Shown here: positions 35,848 through 50,800 of the stretch, piece after piece | How positions within the stretch are numbered: position 1 is the stretch's first letter | Layout: the number at the start of each line of letters is the position of its first letter | Source of the DNA: Cercis canadensis | Taxonomy: Eukaryota > Streptophyta > Magnoliopsida > Fabales > Fabaceae | Assembly (NCBI GenBank): GCA_003255065.1 | Contig: QAOA01003028.1 | Coordinates: forward strand, 822,351 to 886,350 | Length of the DNA: 64,000 nt | Direction: 5' to 3' | Notes under the pieces: generated by a model | Database searches by the model: none | What the model was told of the DNA's origin: nothing | The model's input: only the letters and a program-made list of their open reading frames with translations | Made by a program: the position numbers and the translations under genes

Positions 35848-37221
35848 AACAATGTGGAGGCAAACACGTGAGGATGCGCGGCTTCATAGCATGGTGGATC
35901 TCTTGATACCATGTGATATTTTAACAAAATTAGCAACCGCAAGTTGTAGAAACAATTTTAAGGTTATAACCAAACTAGTTTCAACATCTCTTCACTCGTT
36001 AGACTAGCCAGTCCAATTTGGCTTTCATAACCATGTTAAAAATAAAGATGTGAAAAGTTGTTGAGAATTCGTATTTTCATATAAATTAAGATACTCTCTT
36101 ATAGAGGAGAGGGTTAATTCAGTGAAACGCTCTTCGCTAGCCTTAGCATTAGTTTCCTCACGTCTTAAGTTCAAAATTGAGAATCCCCTCCCCTATTTCC
36201 TTCTAGCACAAAGTGCTAACAGCTTTAGAGAAAAAAAAAAGATAAAATAAAAGAAAAGATCTTCTCTCATGAAAAAAGAAAAAAAAGTCAATTAAAGTAA
36301 GATTCATTAGGAGCACGCCCTAAATTATTTGCAGATAGTGCCTTTTCCAAACAAAGCACATCCAAAAATGTGACCTTTTTCGTCCAAAGTCAAATAACGT
36401 AGAAATTAGTGGAGTACAAAGGGGCAAGCAAAAGAAATAATTTGTTGTGTATGGGAATTTTTCTGTAAAGTTTTAAGCACGATTTAAGTATGCTCTGTCT
36501 TACATATGGAGAAGATGACTACGAAGTACGAACTCGCTTTTGCCAAGCAATTATTTTCTCCTTATGTTTACCAAAAATGAATTTTGCAAAGAAAACAACC
36601 TTAACGAAATTGATGTAAAAGCAACAAATAAATTTTTTTTCCCCCTTTTCTTGGGTTGAAAAAAGCAACAAGTAGAGACTAGAGAGTAGAGACCATTCAT
36701 GGACCATGGTGACTCACGGTGGTCCGGAACTCAGTATACTATCATAAAGTGTCACGTTTTAAAAATGATGGAAGATTAGTGAATGGAAGGATGGTTGATT
36801 CAGAAACTCAGGTCTTGACTTGAGTTCTTGCTGGACCCTAGGAGAGTAGAATTTGCGGCCAAATCAAATTGCCTCCCACAACTCCAAAATCTCCCATTAC
36901 AATCTTCTGTTCCTAAATTCTCAGCCAATTTGAACCTCAAAACCTCTCCATGATTTTCCACTCTGTGGGTCCCAAGAGATTTTATTGTTTCTAACTCTCC
37001 ACATGCTTTTCCTCGCATCATTTTCACTCTCAAAATCCCTTCCCCCTTAATTTCTCTTCCTATCTATTCACTCTTCATCTTTGCTCAAATTCTTCACTTG
37101 GGTTTTTTTATTGTTCAATTTCAGCATCTGGGTCTGCTCCGTTTTCTGCTAAGCTATCTCCTTTTGGTGAGTCTACGAACTCTTGCTAATTCTCTGAGGC
37201 AATTCGTCAAAGACCACCTCA
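35848..37221 (+). other. Upstream region, promoter and 5' UTR of starch synthase II
   Basis: The left part looks like further remains of old repeats. The last 250 bp before the ATG are pyrimidine-rich, as in many plant 5' leaders. I cannot fix a TATA box or the transcription start. Confidence 0.45.
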
Positions 37222-40200
37222 ATGGCATCAATAGGATCTCTACCATTCATCCTTGAAGCAAATGCTGAGAGTTCATTACTACTTCATGGTAAAAGCTATC
37301 GTCCTCTGAAAATTCCATTGTTTGCTTATCAGCAGAGGAAGTCTCTTGAAGTTAGTAGCATAAATGGTTCAGCGTCTGAGCATTCTGAAAGCACTGGATT
37401 GGGTTGTGTTAGGCTGGTCAATGGGCGCACCAGAGGTCTGCTGTGGGGCACTAAGCATCTGCGAGCGACAGGTAAGGGTTCCGGGCAAAGTAAGGATAAC
37501 GATGAGGATGTGCTTGAGGCCACTATTGAAAAAAGCAAGAAGGTTCTTGCTATGCAAAGGGATCTACTTCAACAGGTATATACTGCATCTTCTCCTATAA
37601 TTGATTGTTATCTAAAGCTCCCAAGTTAATCACTCTCATGCTGTAGCAATGGCAATGTTCAGCTGATCTTTACTTATTGTATCTAAATACTGTGGATTGG
37701 GTTAGCTGCTTTCTCTATCAATTGAAACTTTTAGAACTGTATATAAACCAACATGGTGTTAAGAATGTTATCTATGACATCCTCATGTGAAATTCTTACC
37801 TGCCCTTTGAAAATAGTAATTTCAGCCCGTCTGTTTCTGAGTTCCTGTGGTTATCATTTTTAGTGATAAAACCATTGCTGGACCTTCCCCTAACAGCTTA
37901 AACTTTGGGGAAGAAATGATTCTTGCATAGTATCGGAGCCTCTTTGACTAAGTAGTCAGGAGTTTGATCCTTGCCACCACAATTCTGATAATATTCTCTG
38001 ATTTTCAATATTCTGTTCTGGGGTGTGTGTTAGTTATTAAACCATTGTTGGGTCTTCTTCTAATAGCTTAAGCTTTTAGGTTGAAATGGGTCTTGACAAT
38101 CATTGTTACACTGAAATGCTAAGGAAGCAAGAATGACTCAGCTAGAATTGATAAGGAAAGATATGCCTACATAGTAGGGAAGGTAGCTCAAAAGAATTAA
38201 ATAACAAAATAGAATTGGAGGATCTTAATTAGTTTTTAGCAGAAGTTCACGTCTTGGGATTTTCTTTTGTTCTTTTTTTGTTTTGTTGTTGTGATGATAT
38301 TCTTATTTATCTTAAAAATCATACCATTTAATGTAGAATGATATTACTGCAGTGTTTTTTTTTTATGGGACTCACCTCTAACAGTAAATTTGCAGAGTTT
38401 CAAATGGATATTGAAGGATAAAAGAAGGATCAAAACGAATATTTGTGGTCTTCAATTTGAATTGAATAAGCTGTTTACTCATTCTTTTCAGAGGAACTTG
38501 CCAAAAATATGAGAAATTCCTTAATCAATTTAATTTATTTAGAAAGTGGCTGAAACAGAGAGATAAACAGAAGTACCTTTATCATATATTTGCAAGTTTA
38601 TTGAAAATGCATTGCCCATGGTGCTTGATGAATATGTCCTGCAAAACAATCTGGTAGATTGATTTAACAAAAAATGGTTCTTAGAATGTGCTCTATGTGT
38701 GTGTGCACTGCCCAGCTATTAGAAAACTGGTTTTGCTTACATTGTTGAGGATGTGTAGTTAGAAGAAGCTTAAGATAGAGCCAAATCTCTAATTTTTCCT
38801 GAATTGTCAGTACTCTTTCTGGTTTCAGTAAATTGTATGAAATTTTCTTTTGAGCTAATGCCATTGCTATTTAATTGCTTGAGTTTCTCTCAGCAATGCA
38901 TGCATGCATTGTGCCCCTTGCAGCCAAATTCCATTGTAAGGATCAGTTACATAATATAAATGGTCTGAACCGAAATATAAGGTCATCATTAGGGATGCTT
39001 TTACCATGATATAAATGGTTGAACTGAAATATAAATCCATTGTGTATCACAGATTGCTGAAAGAAAGAGACTGGTTTCTTCTATAAATAGCGACAGCATT
39101 CTTGAAGGAGACAACAATAATTCTAATGAGCGTAGTGACAACTCTCTTTCAAATGCCTCAAATCCACAGAAAACTTCCATCAGTGCAGACAATGCTGTTG
39201 AAAACCAAAATGGCAGCATTGATTGGAGCAACTCTGTCCTTTCTAGGGAAGATGAGATACTGGAACTGGAAGTCCCATCGTTGGGTGTTAATAGAGGTGT
39301 TGATGCGGGTGAAGAGGAAGATGAGAAAATCTCATATCCTGAAAAGGCTTTGTCCTGGTTATATTCCAATGAACAATTGAACAACAGTAGATATGAGGCA
39401 ATTATGCCCGATACTCTGCCAGCATACGTTGCAAGTAGCACCAAAACTTCCACTCTAAATATTGAAAATCAGGAAGGAGTGAGGGAGTCAAGTTTACCAG
39501 AGACTAGTGATGGGGCTGACAATGCTGAGAGAGAAGGTGAAAAACCGCCACCTTTGGCTGGGGCCAATGTCATGAATGTAATATTGGTAGCAGCAGAATG
39601 TGCTCCCTGGTCCAAAACAGGTATTTTAGCATAATCATTTCCTAGGGAAGCTTTTCCATATTGGATATATGTGCCAGAACTCTACTATGATAAACCCAGA
39701 GAGGAACATGTGAGAAATGCACTCATATAAGCATCAATTACACCAGGTAAAGCCATGCAGGTAGTTAAAATTTGACAATAAGTTAATTTTCTAGAAATCC
39801 AGTTTACTAGCCCAGTGGTTGGCTCTGAGATAAATCTGCATTCACCTTATGTTTTTACCAATAGGTATCTTTTCCATCAATTACCAGCAAAAAAAAGGGT
39901 AAAAAAACTATTTTGGATGTAATCTGGTGTCAACCTTCATTTCTTAGAGATTGGGGCTAAATACCAGTAAATTTCTAGTTCTTCAATGGCCAACATCATA
40001 TCAATTTCCAAGTACACTTTGCATTCTTCATAAATAGCTATGTAATTGGTGACCTACTGACCTTCAAATTTATATTTATGGCAATGGGTACGTGGGCCTT
40101 AGTGGTTGAGACATAAAAGACACCAAGTTAATATCCTTTCTTATTGGCTACTCTGTCAAAATATATTTTCCATGGAGATTGTTCAATATCAACTATGTCC

Positions 40201-43200
40201 TTGGGGAAATTGAGTGTCAATAAGTTGGGCTTCAGCTCAGGGCCCCGCAGCCAAGTGATCAATTATAGCCTGACTCTTGGTTGATTTTTGAGTAACATAT
40301 TAATGTCAAACTCGTTTATTAATATCAACCATCTAATAGTCTTGTTGGTCATCATGGGTCTCACAAACAAGTACTGCAGTAGGTTCAAGAAGGACATCTA
40401 TAAAACTTGAAATGCTCTCATGTAATGATGAGACATGGAATTAAAAACAAAACAAAAAAAATAAATGAATATTATGAGATTTTTCCTTTTTTGGTGTTTG
40501 AATTTTAAATATTTGACTTGCCAAATCTGTCTCCTAATGATGACCTTAAGTTAATACCCCATATTTATAAAAATATACCTATTTATAAGTGTGCCACAAG
40601 TTGAATCTACTTCCAAGAGATAGTCCATGAAAACTCTCCCTCTCTCTCTCAACTATATGTTGTGTGTTTGGTCATGGTTCTGTGCATGTTTTTTTCCTTT
40701 TTAATGTAATTTATAGACTAATACCTGATCTCATAGGTGGTCTTGGAGATGTTGCTGGTTCATTACCAAAGGCTTTGGCTCGGCGTGGACATAGAGTTAT
40801 GGTAATATGTTCTTCCTTTACTTAAATGAAATGACCAAGTATCGCTTCTGAGGGAAGAGATTCACCCTTTAAAACTATTCCTAGCTCAATCAAGTACCAT
40901 TTGAACTTCAGAAAGATTTGTCAAATGGGTGATAAATGATAATGTGTGTTTTGCCTGCTTTCTCTGGGAGTTTTTTAGTGGTTATCTCTTTGTTTATTAC
41001 ATCTTCTCAACATGTTAGACAAGGTGACTTTTAATCTCCATATTCTTTTCTTATAGGTTTCTTGTCACCTTATTAACAAGGAGACACATAATGTTAAGAG
41101 GAATAGTCCTACTAGGGCGACAAAAGTACTCAACCTTTTTGGCATGTTAATTGTGTGTTTTTGTGTGATTTATACAAATACAACTATGATAACAGATAGT
41201 CATGTAATATTCATAAAACTATTGGTAAATTCGCTAGATGTTTGGGAATTCTTAGTTTGCATAATGTAACATATAACTCCTGCATATGGCTGTGAATAAC
41301 CTAGGGGACTTCTAGTGAAATTGTATTGGGGGATAATGTCAAAAAATGTGGACGAGTTCCCAGGAAATACTTGACAGATGGTGAGATAAAAACTAATCTT
41401 TTCAGGGACATACCAGAATTTAGTTACAAAAAATAATCATGGCTTAACATAATACAAGTTGTTGTCTTTTAGTGTTGCAGCTAAACATTAGATTAACAAG
41501 CTTCAGAATCATTCAAATGTAAAGATATTAGCTGGAGGCCATTTAGTTTGGATATATGACGTGATCTGGTGTTAATATGGTTTGTATGGCAAAACTAGCA
41601 ATCTGTATAATAATGGGATTAAGGAATATGTGATATAGGATAACTTTTCTCATGTAAGATTTCTCCTAATGATTCATGATTGTGGAAAGCAATCTGGAAA
41701 AACTAATGTTTCCAGTGAAAGTGTACCCTGGTTGATTTAAATGGCTTAGTGTTATTTTCTTCTGTGTAGGTAAAAGGATTAATTAAAACATTTGTATGAC
41801 CATATTTCCTATTGGAACAAAAAAAGAGTGAATTGTATATTGGAACTTGAGGATGAGTGATTGTATTAAAAAAAAAGGAAATTGAGAAGCTGATGGTTTT
41901 TGGTCAGTTTTGGTTGGAGAACCTTGTGAAAGAACATTACAGCTATACTTATTCCAAAGACTAATTTTGGTGAGTTTTGATTGTGCAGCATCTTTGTTTA
42001 ATGGTATGTGTACTGCAATTCTCCTTCTATCTAATCAAGATATCAAACAAGATTAAGAAAATTATGTCCACCTAATATTAAATTTTCATTGCTGCAGTTA
42101 ATTCGGGGAACTTTTCCTACTAACAAAAGTAGGTGTTGTGTGTTATATATGCAGTAAGATTGTGACTTATTCTTCAGATATCTTGCAGCTGTTCATTTCT
42201 AAAACTTCATCAAGAACTTGTGTGGTCATGTACCTCTTAATTGATGCCAATTTTGAGTGATTAGTGGAAGTCAACTATTTGAATGTAAAAAGGAAAAAGG
42301 ACAGGAAAATTGAACATGTTACAGGGAAGATTATTAATGTTCTTTGGCAATTTTGGTATTAGAAGAATGAGTTTGTATTCCTCCCTTAAAGATGTTAGAA
42401 TGTTTCTGGATTTAATACTGGATATAAGATGGCCTCTGCTACTAGCAAAATTTTCAATTGTTAAAAGAAAACGGAAACAAAATACATAAGATAATATCCT
42501 CCATATAAAGAGTGAATAAAAACAAATCTTGATAGTTTGAGAAACAGTCTAACGGTGTATTCACTGGTACTTTTGGAGATTATTTTCGATATCATATAAA
42601 TGTGCACTCTAGTTGAATTCGTTGTTGAAAATTTGTTCCTGTCTTAAAACAATTCTTTTTGTATTGGAATATATTTAGCTGAACAAAATTCTGTAGAGTA
42701 TTTGTTGAGAGCAATGCAAAGGCTGTTCTGAGGCTTTATTCTTTCTTCCCACAAAAGAACATCTGAATGACTTGGAAGACTTACCTTGAAAAAGCCTTGG
42801 GATTTAGCAGTACTCACAATTTAAATATCTGATTTTTGTCTGTCTAACCTGTTGTATTACATAAAATGTAGATCATTACATAGTAGGTTTATTAGGGGGT
42901 CAACCAATTATTCTTAGGGAAAATGTGTTACATCTAGGAATTTTGAGCTTCCGTTCATTTTAGATATCCATTTTCTCATTTTTTTTGTTTTTGTTCCCCT
43001 TCCCCTCTTAGGTTGTGGCACCTCGTTACGGTAATTACGCTGAACCCCAATTTTCAGGAGTACGGAAAGTGTACAAAGTAGCTGGTCAGGTGTGCAGCAG
43101 TGACATTACTCTTCTTATATTCTTTGAATAAATCAATTAAATTACTTCTAATTCCATGTGTTATAGAACCCTTCAACATTTTCACTTTGCAGGATGTGGA

Positions 43201-46200
43201 AGTAACATATTTCCAGGCCTATATTGATGGTGTAGACTTTGTTTTTGTGGACAGTCATATGTTTCGCCATCTAGAGAATAACATATATGGCGGAAACCGA
43301 TTGGTAATTTTCTGTTTTTGTTATGTTGAGGATCACATTGTTTTTTTTTATTTTGGGTAAAGAAAAACTTCATTGTTATTAGTGGTAAAATTCACTCAGA
43401 AATTTCTTCCTCCGTGCAACTATTGGTTTTCAACTTTAGTAAAATTATTTTGAGAGGGGTAACCAAATATACAATGTTGTTTCATTCTAGATTTCCTAGA
43501 AGCTCATTTGCATTAGTTTATATTGACGACTATACAGTTACCTATAATCAGTTATCATGCTCTTATTCTTTTGAAGCCTTTTGACCATTTTTTGTCTTTT
43601 AATGGACAGGATATTCTAAAACGCATGGTGCTATTCTGCAAGGTAGCTGTTGAGGTACATGAACTCATATGTGATCAAATCAATCTTGAGATACTCAACT
43701 ATTACCATTTTTTGTATCTAGAGTTCTTTAATATATCACATATGCTATTTCTTTCTGTTGAAAACAAATCCTTGTCTTGCATCTGGAAATTCATGGATAA
43801 TAAAAAATCTGTCTCAGGCAACCTCAAAATCATCCCACTCTGCATTATAAAGAAGCAAACAGGCCAAATAGTAAATGTGTTGTTCAATGAAATGTATTTA
43901 TCTCAAGGTTTTCCAGCATCATGACCAGGCAAAGAAGTACTTGCTGTGATGGGCTTTCAACGGTAACAGGATCATCTGTTTGAGACCACTGCTTTGACTA
44001 GTGAATTATTCTCTGGAGGATCTGTTATTCATAGAGCTGTTGTAAAACTGTTCCTGTGGACCTTTCTACAGTTCTCTTTATAGCATCATTTTTATAATAG
44101 TTTGCACGTGATACTGTCACCAGGCTAGAAATATGGAAATATAGGATGCCCCTTCTTTCTTTGGTAGCACTTGAAGCTGGGATCTCAAGTAAATTCTGTT
44201 AAAGCACTTACTATGACGAAATGAAAAGGCCTGTAAAATAGGACGCACAAAAGGCATGGGATATCATTGTTCTCATAGATCAGAGTCATTGATGTAGTTC
44301 ATATGAATTGTTCTTATCAACAGTCAAAACTGTGTCTGGCGATATATTTTTCTCCATATTTTAATGTAAACAAATGAAGTAAAGAATTAAACATTTTTCA
44401 GGTTCCTTGGCATTTACCTTGTGGTGGTGTTTGCTATGGAGATGGGAATTTGGTTTTCATTGCAAATGATTGGCATACTGCATTGCTGCCGGTGTATCTG
44501 AAGGCATATTATCGTGACCATGGTTTGATGAAGTTTACAAGATCGGTTCTTGTGATTCATAACATAGCTCACCAGGTTCGTTCTTTATCTAGATGTTTTC
44601 ATTATTGTTAGTCTTTTACTATACGGTGAACGTAGAAGCTGCTAGTTCTTTTTACATATTTTATTCAGCACGTCTGGTCCACTTATTTAATTGAATTAGA
44701 AAGAATCCTTACAGTGATTTTCACTCAATTGTATTACACAGACAAAAATGGTTATATTATTGATTTTTGCAACACACATGGCTAGTAGCCATCCTGTAGA
44801 ATATCATTGGTGTAAAAAATGGAAAAATGAACTAAGAGATAAACAGTTATTATCTTAAATATATCTCTATAACAATTATTAGAGTTCCCAGATCAACTTT
44901 TATCTCAAATTTAAATAAAAGGATGGAAATTTTGAGTGCAAGATCGTAGGTTCATAGATCATTATCTTTGAATATATATCAATTACTATTTTGGATAGTT
45001 CGTATGTGCTCCAAATTTCTATTTCAACTTCAAGGCGTAGAAATATCCAGCCATTCAAATTAATGAGGTTGTTTGCCGTGTATAGGCCAAAGATGGAAAT
45101 ATATTCCCCAAAATTAAACTCCATTTACCACTGAATCCTTTGCGACATTAAACATTTAACTGATAGCAAGGACTCCATCATTGAGCAATAAGAATGTAAT
45201 GTCCTGTTGATCATTAATTGAGTTTGCACCAAATGAAAGCCTGTGGAGATTACCTTGATTATCCTCAGCATCACAATGTCGTTAACAGAAGATGGTACTA
45301 GAGTAGCTTTTTCAAGCCCTTAAACAATGGGCTCAACAGCAACTCATATTGGTGAAGATTGTTTATATTTCTATTCAGAATGCAAAGTTTTATGAAATTC
45401 AATAAGGAATCAAGAACATGTTTGTTCATCAGATGAATCTAGGTTATTGTACTGGTTGTTGGTTATACCTAAGCAAGTCTTTATCATAGAATGAGAGACT
45501 ACTGACGATAGAGCCAGATCTCAGACTGAAAATTATTTCATTTTCTTACAGGTCAAAGTTTAAATAGCCTCTTTTTTTCAGTAGGAACTTTCACACAATT
45601 ACTTTCTGTGCAGGGTCGGGGTCCAGTTGATGATTTCTCCTATGTGGATTTACCTGAGCACTATATAGACCTTTTCAAATTATATGATCCTGTTGGAGGT
45701 GATCACTTCAATATCTTTGCAGCTGGCTTAAAGGCAACAGACCGTGTGGTTACTGTTAGTCATGGATATGCATGGGAGCTTAAAACTTCTGAAGGTGGTT
45801 GGGGTTTGCATAATATCATAAATGAGAGTGACTGGAAATTGAGGGGTATAGTGAATGGAATTGATAACAAAGATTGGAATCCTCAGTTCGATGTTCACCT
45901 GACATCAGATGGCTACACTAACTACTCCCTTGAGACACTGCAGACTGGCAAACGCCAATGTAAAGCAGCCTTGCAAAAGGAGCTTGGTTTGCCTGTCCGT
46001 GAGGATGTTCCACTAATTGGTTTCATTGGAAGATTGGATCACCAGAAAGGTGTTGATCTCATAGCTGAAGCAATTCCTTGGCTGGTTGGTCAGGATGTGC
46101 AACTAGTCATGTTGGGCACTGGAAGGCCTGACCTAGAACAGATGCTTAGGCAATTTGAAGGCCAACACAATGACAAAATCAGGGGATGGGTTGGCTTTTG

Positions 46201-46570
46201 TGTGAAGACGGCTCACAGGATAACTGCAGGTTCAGACATATTGCTCATGCCTTCAAGATTTGAGCCATGTGGATTGAACCAACTGTACGCCATGAATTAT
46301 GGGACAGTTCCTGTTGTACATGCTGTTGGTGGACTGAAAGATACTGTGCAGCCTTTTGATCCATTTAATGAGTCAGGTCTTGGGTGGACATTTGATAGAG
46401 CAGAGTCAAATAAGTTAATAAATGCATTAGGGAACTGCTTATTGACCTACAGGGAGTACAAGAAGAGCTGGGAAGGGCTTCAGAGACGAGGGATGATGCA
46501 AGATCTTAGTTGGGACAACGTTGCTCAGCATTATGAGGAGGTCCTTGTTGCAGCCAAGTACCAGTGGTGA
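37222..46570 (+). CDS. SS2: Starch synthase II, plastidial
   Basis: Eight exons with GT-AG borders and consistent phases give 783 residues: 37222-37575, 39053-39620, 40737-40801, 43012-43089, 43193-43303, 43610-43654, 44402-44575 and 45614-46570. The N-terminus is a Ser-rich plastid transit region, followed by a variable acidic arm to about residue 290. The GT5 catalytic domain starts at [24 protein letters not shown] at about 306-313 is the ADP-glucose binding motif. NDWHT (429-433), [10 protein letters not shown] (546-555), [11 protein letters not shown] (about 601-611), SRFEPCG and the HAVGGL loop (about 701-706) follow. The end AKYQW is typical of SSII. The enzyme adds glucose from ADP-glucose to amylopectin chains of intermediate length. 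Length matches dicot SSII (about 770-800). I see no defect. The stop is TGA at 46568-46570. Confidence 0.97.
37850..38110 (+). mobile_element. LTR retrotransposon remnant in starch synthase II intron 1 (fossil)
   Basis: Two similar stretches with AACCATTG, TAACAGCTTAAACTTT or TAATAGCTTAAGCTTTT, and a primer-site-like TAGTATCGGAGCC resemble LTR ends common in plant introns. They are short and decayed, and no coding sequence is seen. Confidence 0.4.
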
Positions 46571-47835
46571 ATCTTTGGCATCTATGTTAAGTAATTTCCT
46601 TCTCGTTTGCAGGCTTCATCTTACGTACATTGATCAACGTGGAGCTCCTTCCCGCTCAGTTTCAGGGCCCTGATTGTCCTGTTGGTGCTGGGACAAGAAA
46701 CTGGGCAAGAATTTCTTCAATCTGTTACCCTTACAGCCTACATGATGTGAGTCGTGATGGCTAAAATTTTCCACTGTAACTAAGGATTATACAATATAGT
46801 TTACCTTTTATGTCATGGTTCTGGTACATAACAAATGTAGCTAACTGAAGTCAACAGGCCCAAAATAAAATAACTTCAAATTCTGATAGTTTTACTTGGT
46901 TTGGGAACATGTCAGCAAATAACTTAATTCTGATAATCAGTTCTAGACCCATAAATCATTGGCATTACTAGACCCACATGTTTGTCAAAATCTTGTTAGA
47001 ATTTAAGATGGTTGTCGGCTGAAACAGAATGGTAGAGATCATATATTTATCCAAGAGTGATTATACGTTCACATCATTCCGAGAGCAATTCTGGCAACAA
47101 AATTCTAACTATAAAGCATTTTCCTTCTTGCATTTCTGGCTCTTTTTGCTCTTCCTATTTGTTGGAGCAATAAAGCAAGTAAAGATCTCATTGTTATTTG
47201 CTCGGGTTAACCAACACAAATTTGGCATCAATCACCTGCCCCTTCACATTCGAGCTAGAATTACTTCATGTCCTATACATGCATACTTATGAATTTGACT
47301 AGGTCCTTTAACACTTTAATTTTATGGCTCAGATCAATTGTAGTGCAATTAGAATTTCTTGGTCTGAAGTAGACCTTAAACAATCGACTTGAATATAACT
47401 CGATGACATTAGGATTACAATTTATATATTAAACACAAATGTCAACTTAATTTAACTGATATGCCATAACCATATGCAATTAATCAAGCTAATTACACCA
47501 GCAACACAGCAAAGGAACACCGGTCTAGCGAAAATGGAATTACAACCATGTCTTCGCAATAGAATACGCTTGAATCATTTGGCATGATTCATAAGAGCAA
47601 TTAATTACACAGATTTAGTGGCTAAGAAAAAGGAAAAAATAAAGAAACCAAACCAGAAGATTTTTATTGATTTTATCAATCCCAATGAAATTGTCAATTT
47701 AAACTCACCAGCAAAGATTACTTGCCCACAAATAATGAGTAACTAGAATTACATAACCCAGACCAAATAAATGCATCAAAATGATATCAACTTGTCAAGG
47801 AAACCTACAAATATCCTTTACCACTATAAACAGCT
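46571..47835. other. Intergenic stretch between convergent SS2 and AAR3
   Basis: It holds the 3' UTR of starch synthase II on the left and that of AAR3 on the right. I see no other gene. Confidence 0.55.
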
Positions 47836-50800
47836 TCATATAAAGGAAGCCCTCCTCTCCCGACCAAACTGTACATAGGAACGGGTTGAAAGAAGTCCTG
47901 CAAATCCCTTTGACAAACAACCCTCAACTGCACATGGGGACTTAGATGAACACAATGGACTATTATGTCTAGTTCCCATGCAGTCTTCTGTTGTATTCCC
48001 CGGCGGATTGCCCCAAGGCACTGCGCCATGAGTAATAACTCGGCTTCTTTTACAATCTAAAGGACTCGAGTCAGCACCATGGGAAACATGCGTATATGAA
48101 GCTTCCATATCATCTTTCTGCGCGTCCTCTGGTAACTTCCTCTTTAAAGCAGATGAGCTTTTCAGTCCTGTAAAAAAAAAAAAAGCATACTGAGCTACAG
48201 ATATATGAACCATAGAATGAGTCCAAAAAATCCTTAGATCAGTGAATAGTAGTTATTCCAATCAACTCACCAATAAGTGAGTCTTCAAAAACATATGACA
48301 CAGATTCTGGATCACCACAGTTACAGTGAAAGTTGGAACTATCATAAGATGATCCCGAGACCCTGCAAAATAATACATTCATAATGATTATTTCACAGAT
48401 GCTGATATAATTGAAAGTTAAATTTCAACATGATTAAAAAAGTCTTGAAGTCAATCATAGAAATAACGTCTACAAACTTGGCTTCTTGCACAGTGCAATC
48501 TAAGAACTAGTACAAAACGAAGCCCCACATAAATCTGTCATTTAGAATCAAGAATTCCAAGCAAGATTGTCAATAAAAACTTCAGCATGTATTGCATACC
48601 CCAAATTGAATTTTTTAAAAAACATCAATATATATGGTTAGATTTTTTAGGGGAGTAATATACATTCTGCCTACATATTTGTATGAGATAATGACATCCA
48701 GAGTCAAAGATATCCTTTCATGCTGAACAAAAAGGTATTAAGGTAATGTTACTTTTTCTTGGGAAAACTGTAAATCATGAAATGACCAATTTGACCCAAA
48801 ACTCACTCCAGGAAATAAGAAAATCTTCCACTGAACTCGCTTATCATATTCGAGAAGTTGGTTCAAGGTTAACTCTTTCACAACCGCAAAAGCAGTAGCA
48901 CCAAATCCTATCATTACCTCCCTCTTGTCCAACAAAGTATGCCGCTTGTTCTGTCTGTCTTCCATCTGTTGACCAACTAAAATGAAACCACATCGAGACA
49001 AACATAGGCCCCAAGCAAGAAACTTAACTCACAACACATGACCTAGATAGAAAGGGGATTGCCATAGCCTGATCAATCACCATAGTGGGGGCATCCAAGT
49101 AAATATTCATGAAAGTCAATGCCTAATCAGCAAATCACTGATCAACAACCAATGTGAAAGATCTGCTTGCCCTCAAATTATTATTACTTGAATTTGACAA
49201 ATTTTTTTTTTATAGAACACATACAAATGGAAATTCTTGGTCCATTTGGAACTTATAAAATTTACTCAATCCAAGCAGGAAAGTCAGCTCAAACTTGGGT
49301 GACTATCATTGTAAGTTGTAACAGAATTTGTCACCAGAACCACTGTCTTCTTGCCTTTAAGCCTTTAAGCCTTTTAGGTCATACAGCCAAATTATCACCA
49401 TGTCATAAAGCAGATTGAGCTCACTCTATCTTAGCTACTCCAATCATGCTAGGTACTAGGGCGAAAGTTTAACTCCATCTTAATAAGCATTCTAAACTAT
49501 ATATATTTAGGTCATGCATGTATAAGTGACTCCAAACTGTAACTGATTCAGTAGAAAATATGGAGCTCAGATATTTACATGAAACTCACCAGAGCTCAGA
49601 TATGGCTCAATCAAACAATACTGTAATTAACCCCTCAAAAGATTCCATATTATTTCAATAGGACCCTAAATTGAATATGACTACCCTCAAAAGCTTCAAA
49701 ACATGGAAACACATTCTATAGAAAAAACTTTTGGGAATCACTAATATGTCTATAACATGCATAAAAATCCTCCAGCATGAAGAAGGGGGGCAGCTAACAT
49801 AATCGACCCAATATTCCAGTCTACCTGTTCCTTATATATGGCAGCAACATTACCAAGAAAATGCTAATAATTTGAATATATCTTACAGCAAGGAAAAGAA
49901 AATATCCAAAAAGAAAGAATTGAAAGATTAATATGATTATCACAGTAAAAATATAATTAAGAGAATTATGCAATGTTGACAAAGAGTTCTACCAACTTGA
50001 AAGAAAAATTAAAAAAATAAATAAATAAATAAATTATATGATATTCCTGTTTAAGAATAAATACATGTCTCATGTCAAACAAACAGGTGCTGAAATAATA
50101 TTTATCATTATAATCCTCGTCATTCCTGTTACTATTATAGAAAGAGGCTTAAGAATTCAAAGATGCCGTGCCTAACATATAGAAACCAAACCTGTACATA
50201 TGCTCGACAAAATCATCTATTAGAACAGGCCAAGCACCTGCAAAAAGAATAAAGATCATTGCATCAATTACTAATAAACAAAAAATCTTAGTTTTTTTTT
50301 TTTCCTCCAAGTTCCCATACAAACTTGTTCACCACTACATGAAATCAAGACATTTGCAGCTTGGATGTGTTTTGAGAAAGCCAAAGAAAGAATGCATTCA
50401 TTGGAAGCATTCCCTCTCTCCTTTTCACTTCCAAGAAAAAGCAGACAGGGAAAGGACTGACTAGGTTTTCAAGGGAATCTGTGAACTTCTAATCTTACCT
50501 CCAATCACTAAAGGAGACCAAGTTAAGAACTTAATATTTTCGTTCTCTCTCTTTCTATCTATCTCTCCCTCCTTTTCCCTTCCAAGAGAAGACAGAGGAC
50601 GGTGGGAATGACTAGGTTTTCAATGAAATTCTATGAACTTCTAATATCACGTCCTATCTTTAAGGCTGCGTTTGTTTTGCAGAAAATGTTTTCCAGGAAA
50701 ATGTTATCTTCATTTTCTGATGTTTGGAGTACGAAATGCAGTCCGTCCTGGAAAATCCCACCCTCCTTCAACTGGAAAGATCCAACCAAACAAGAAAAAG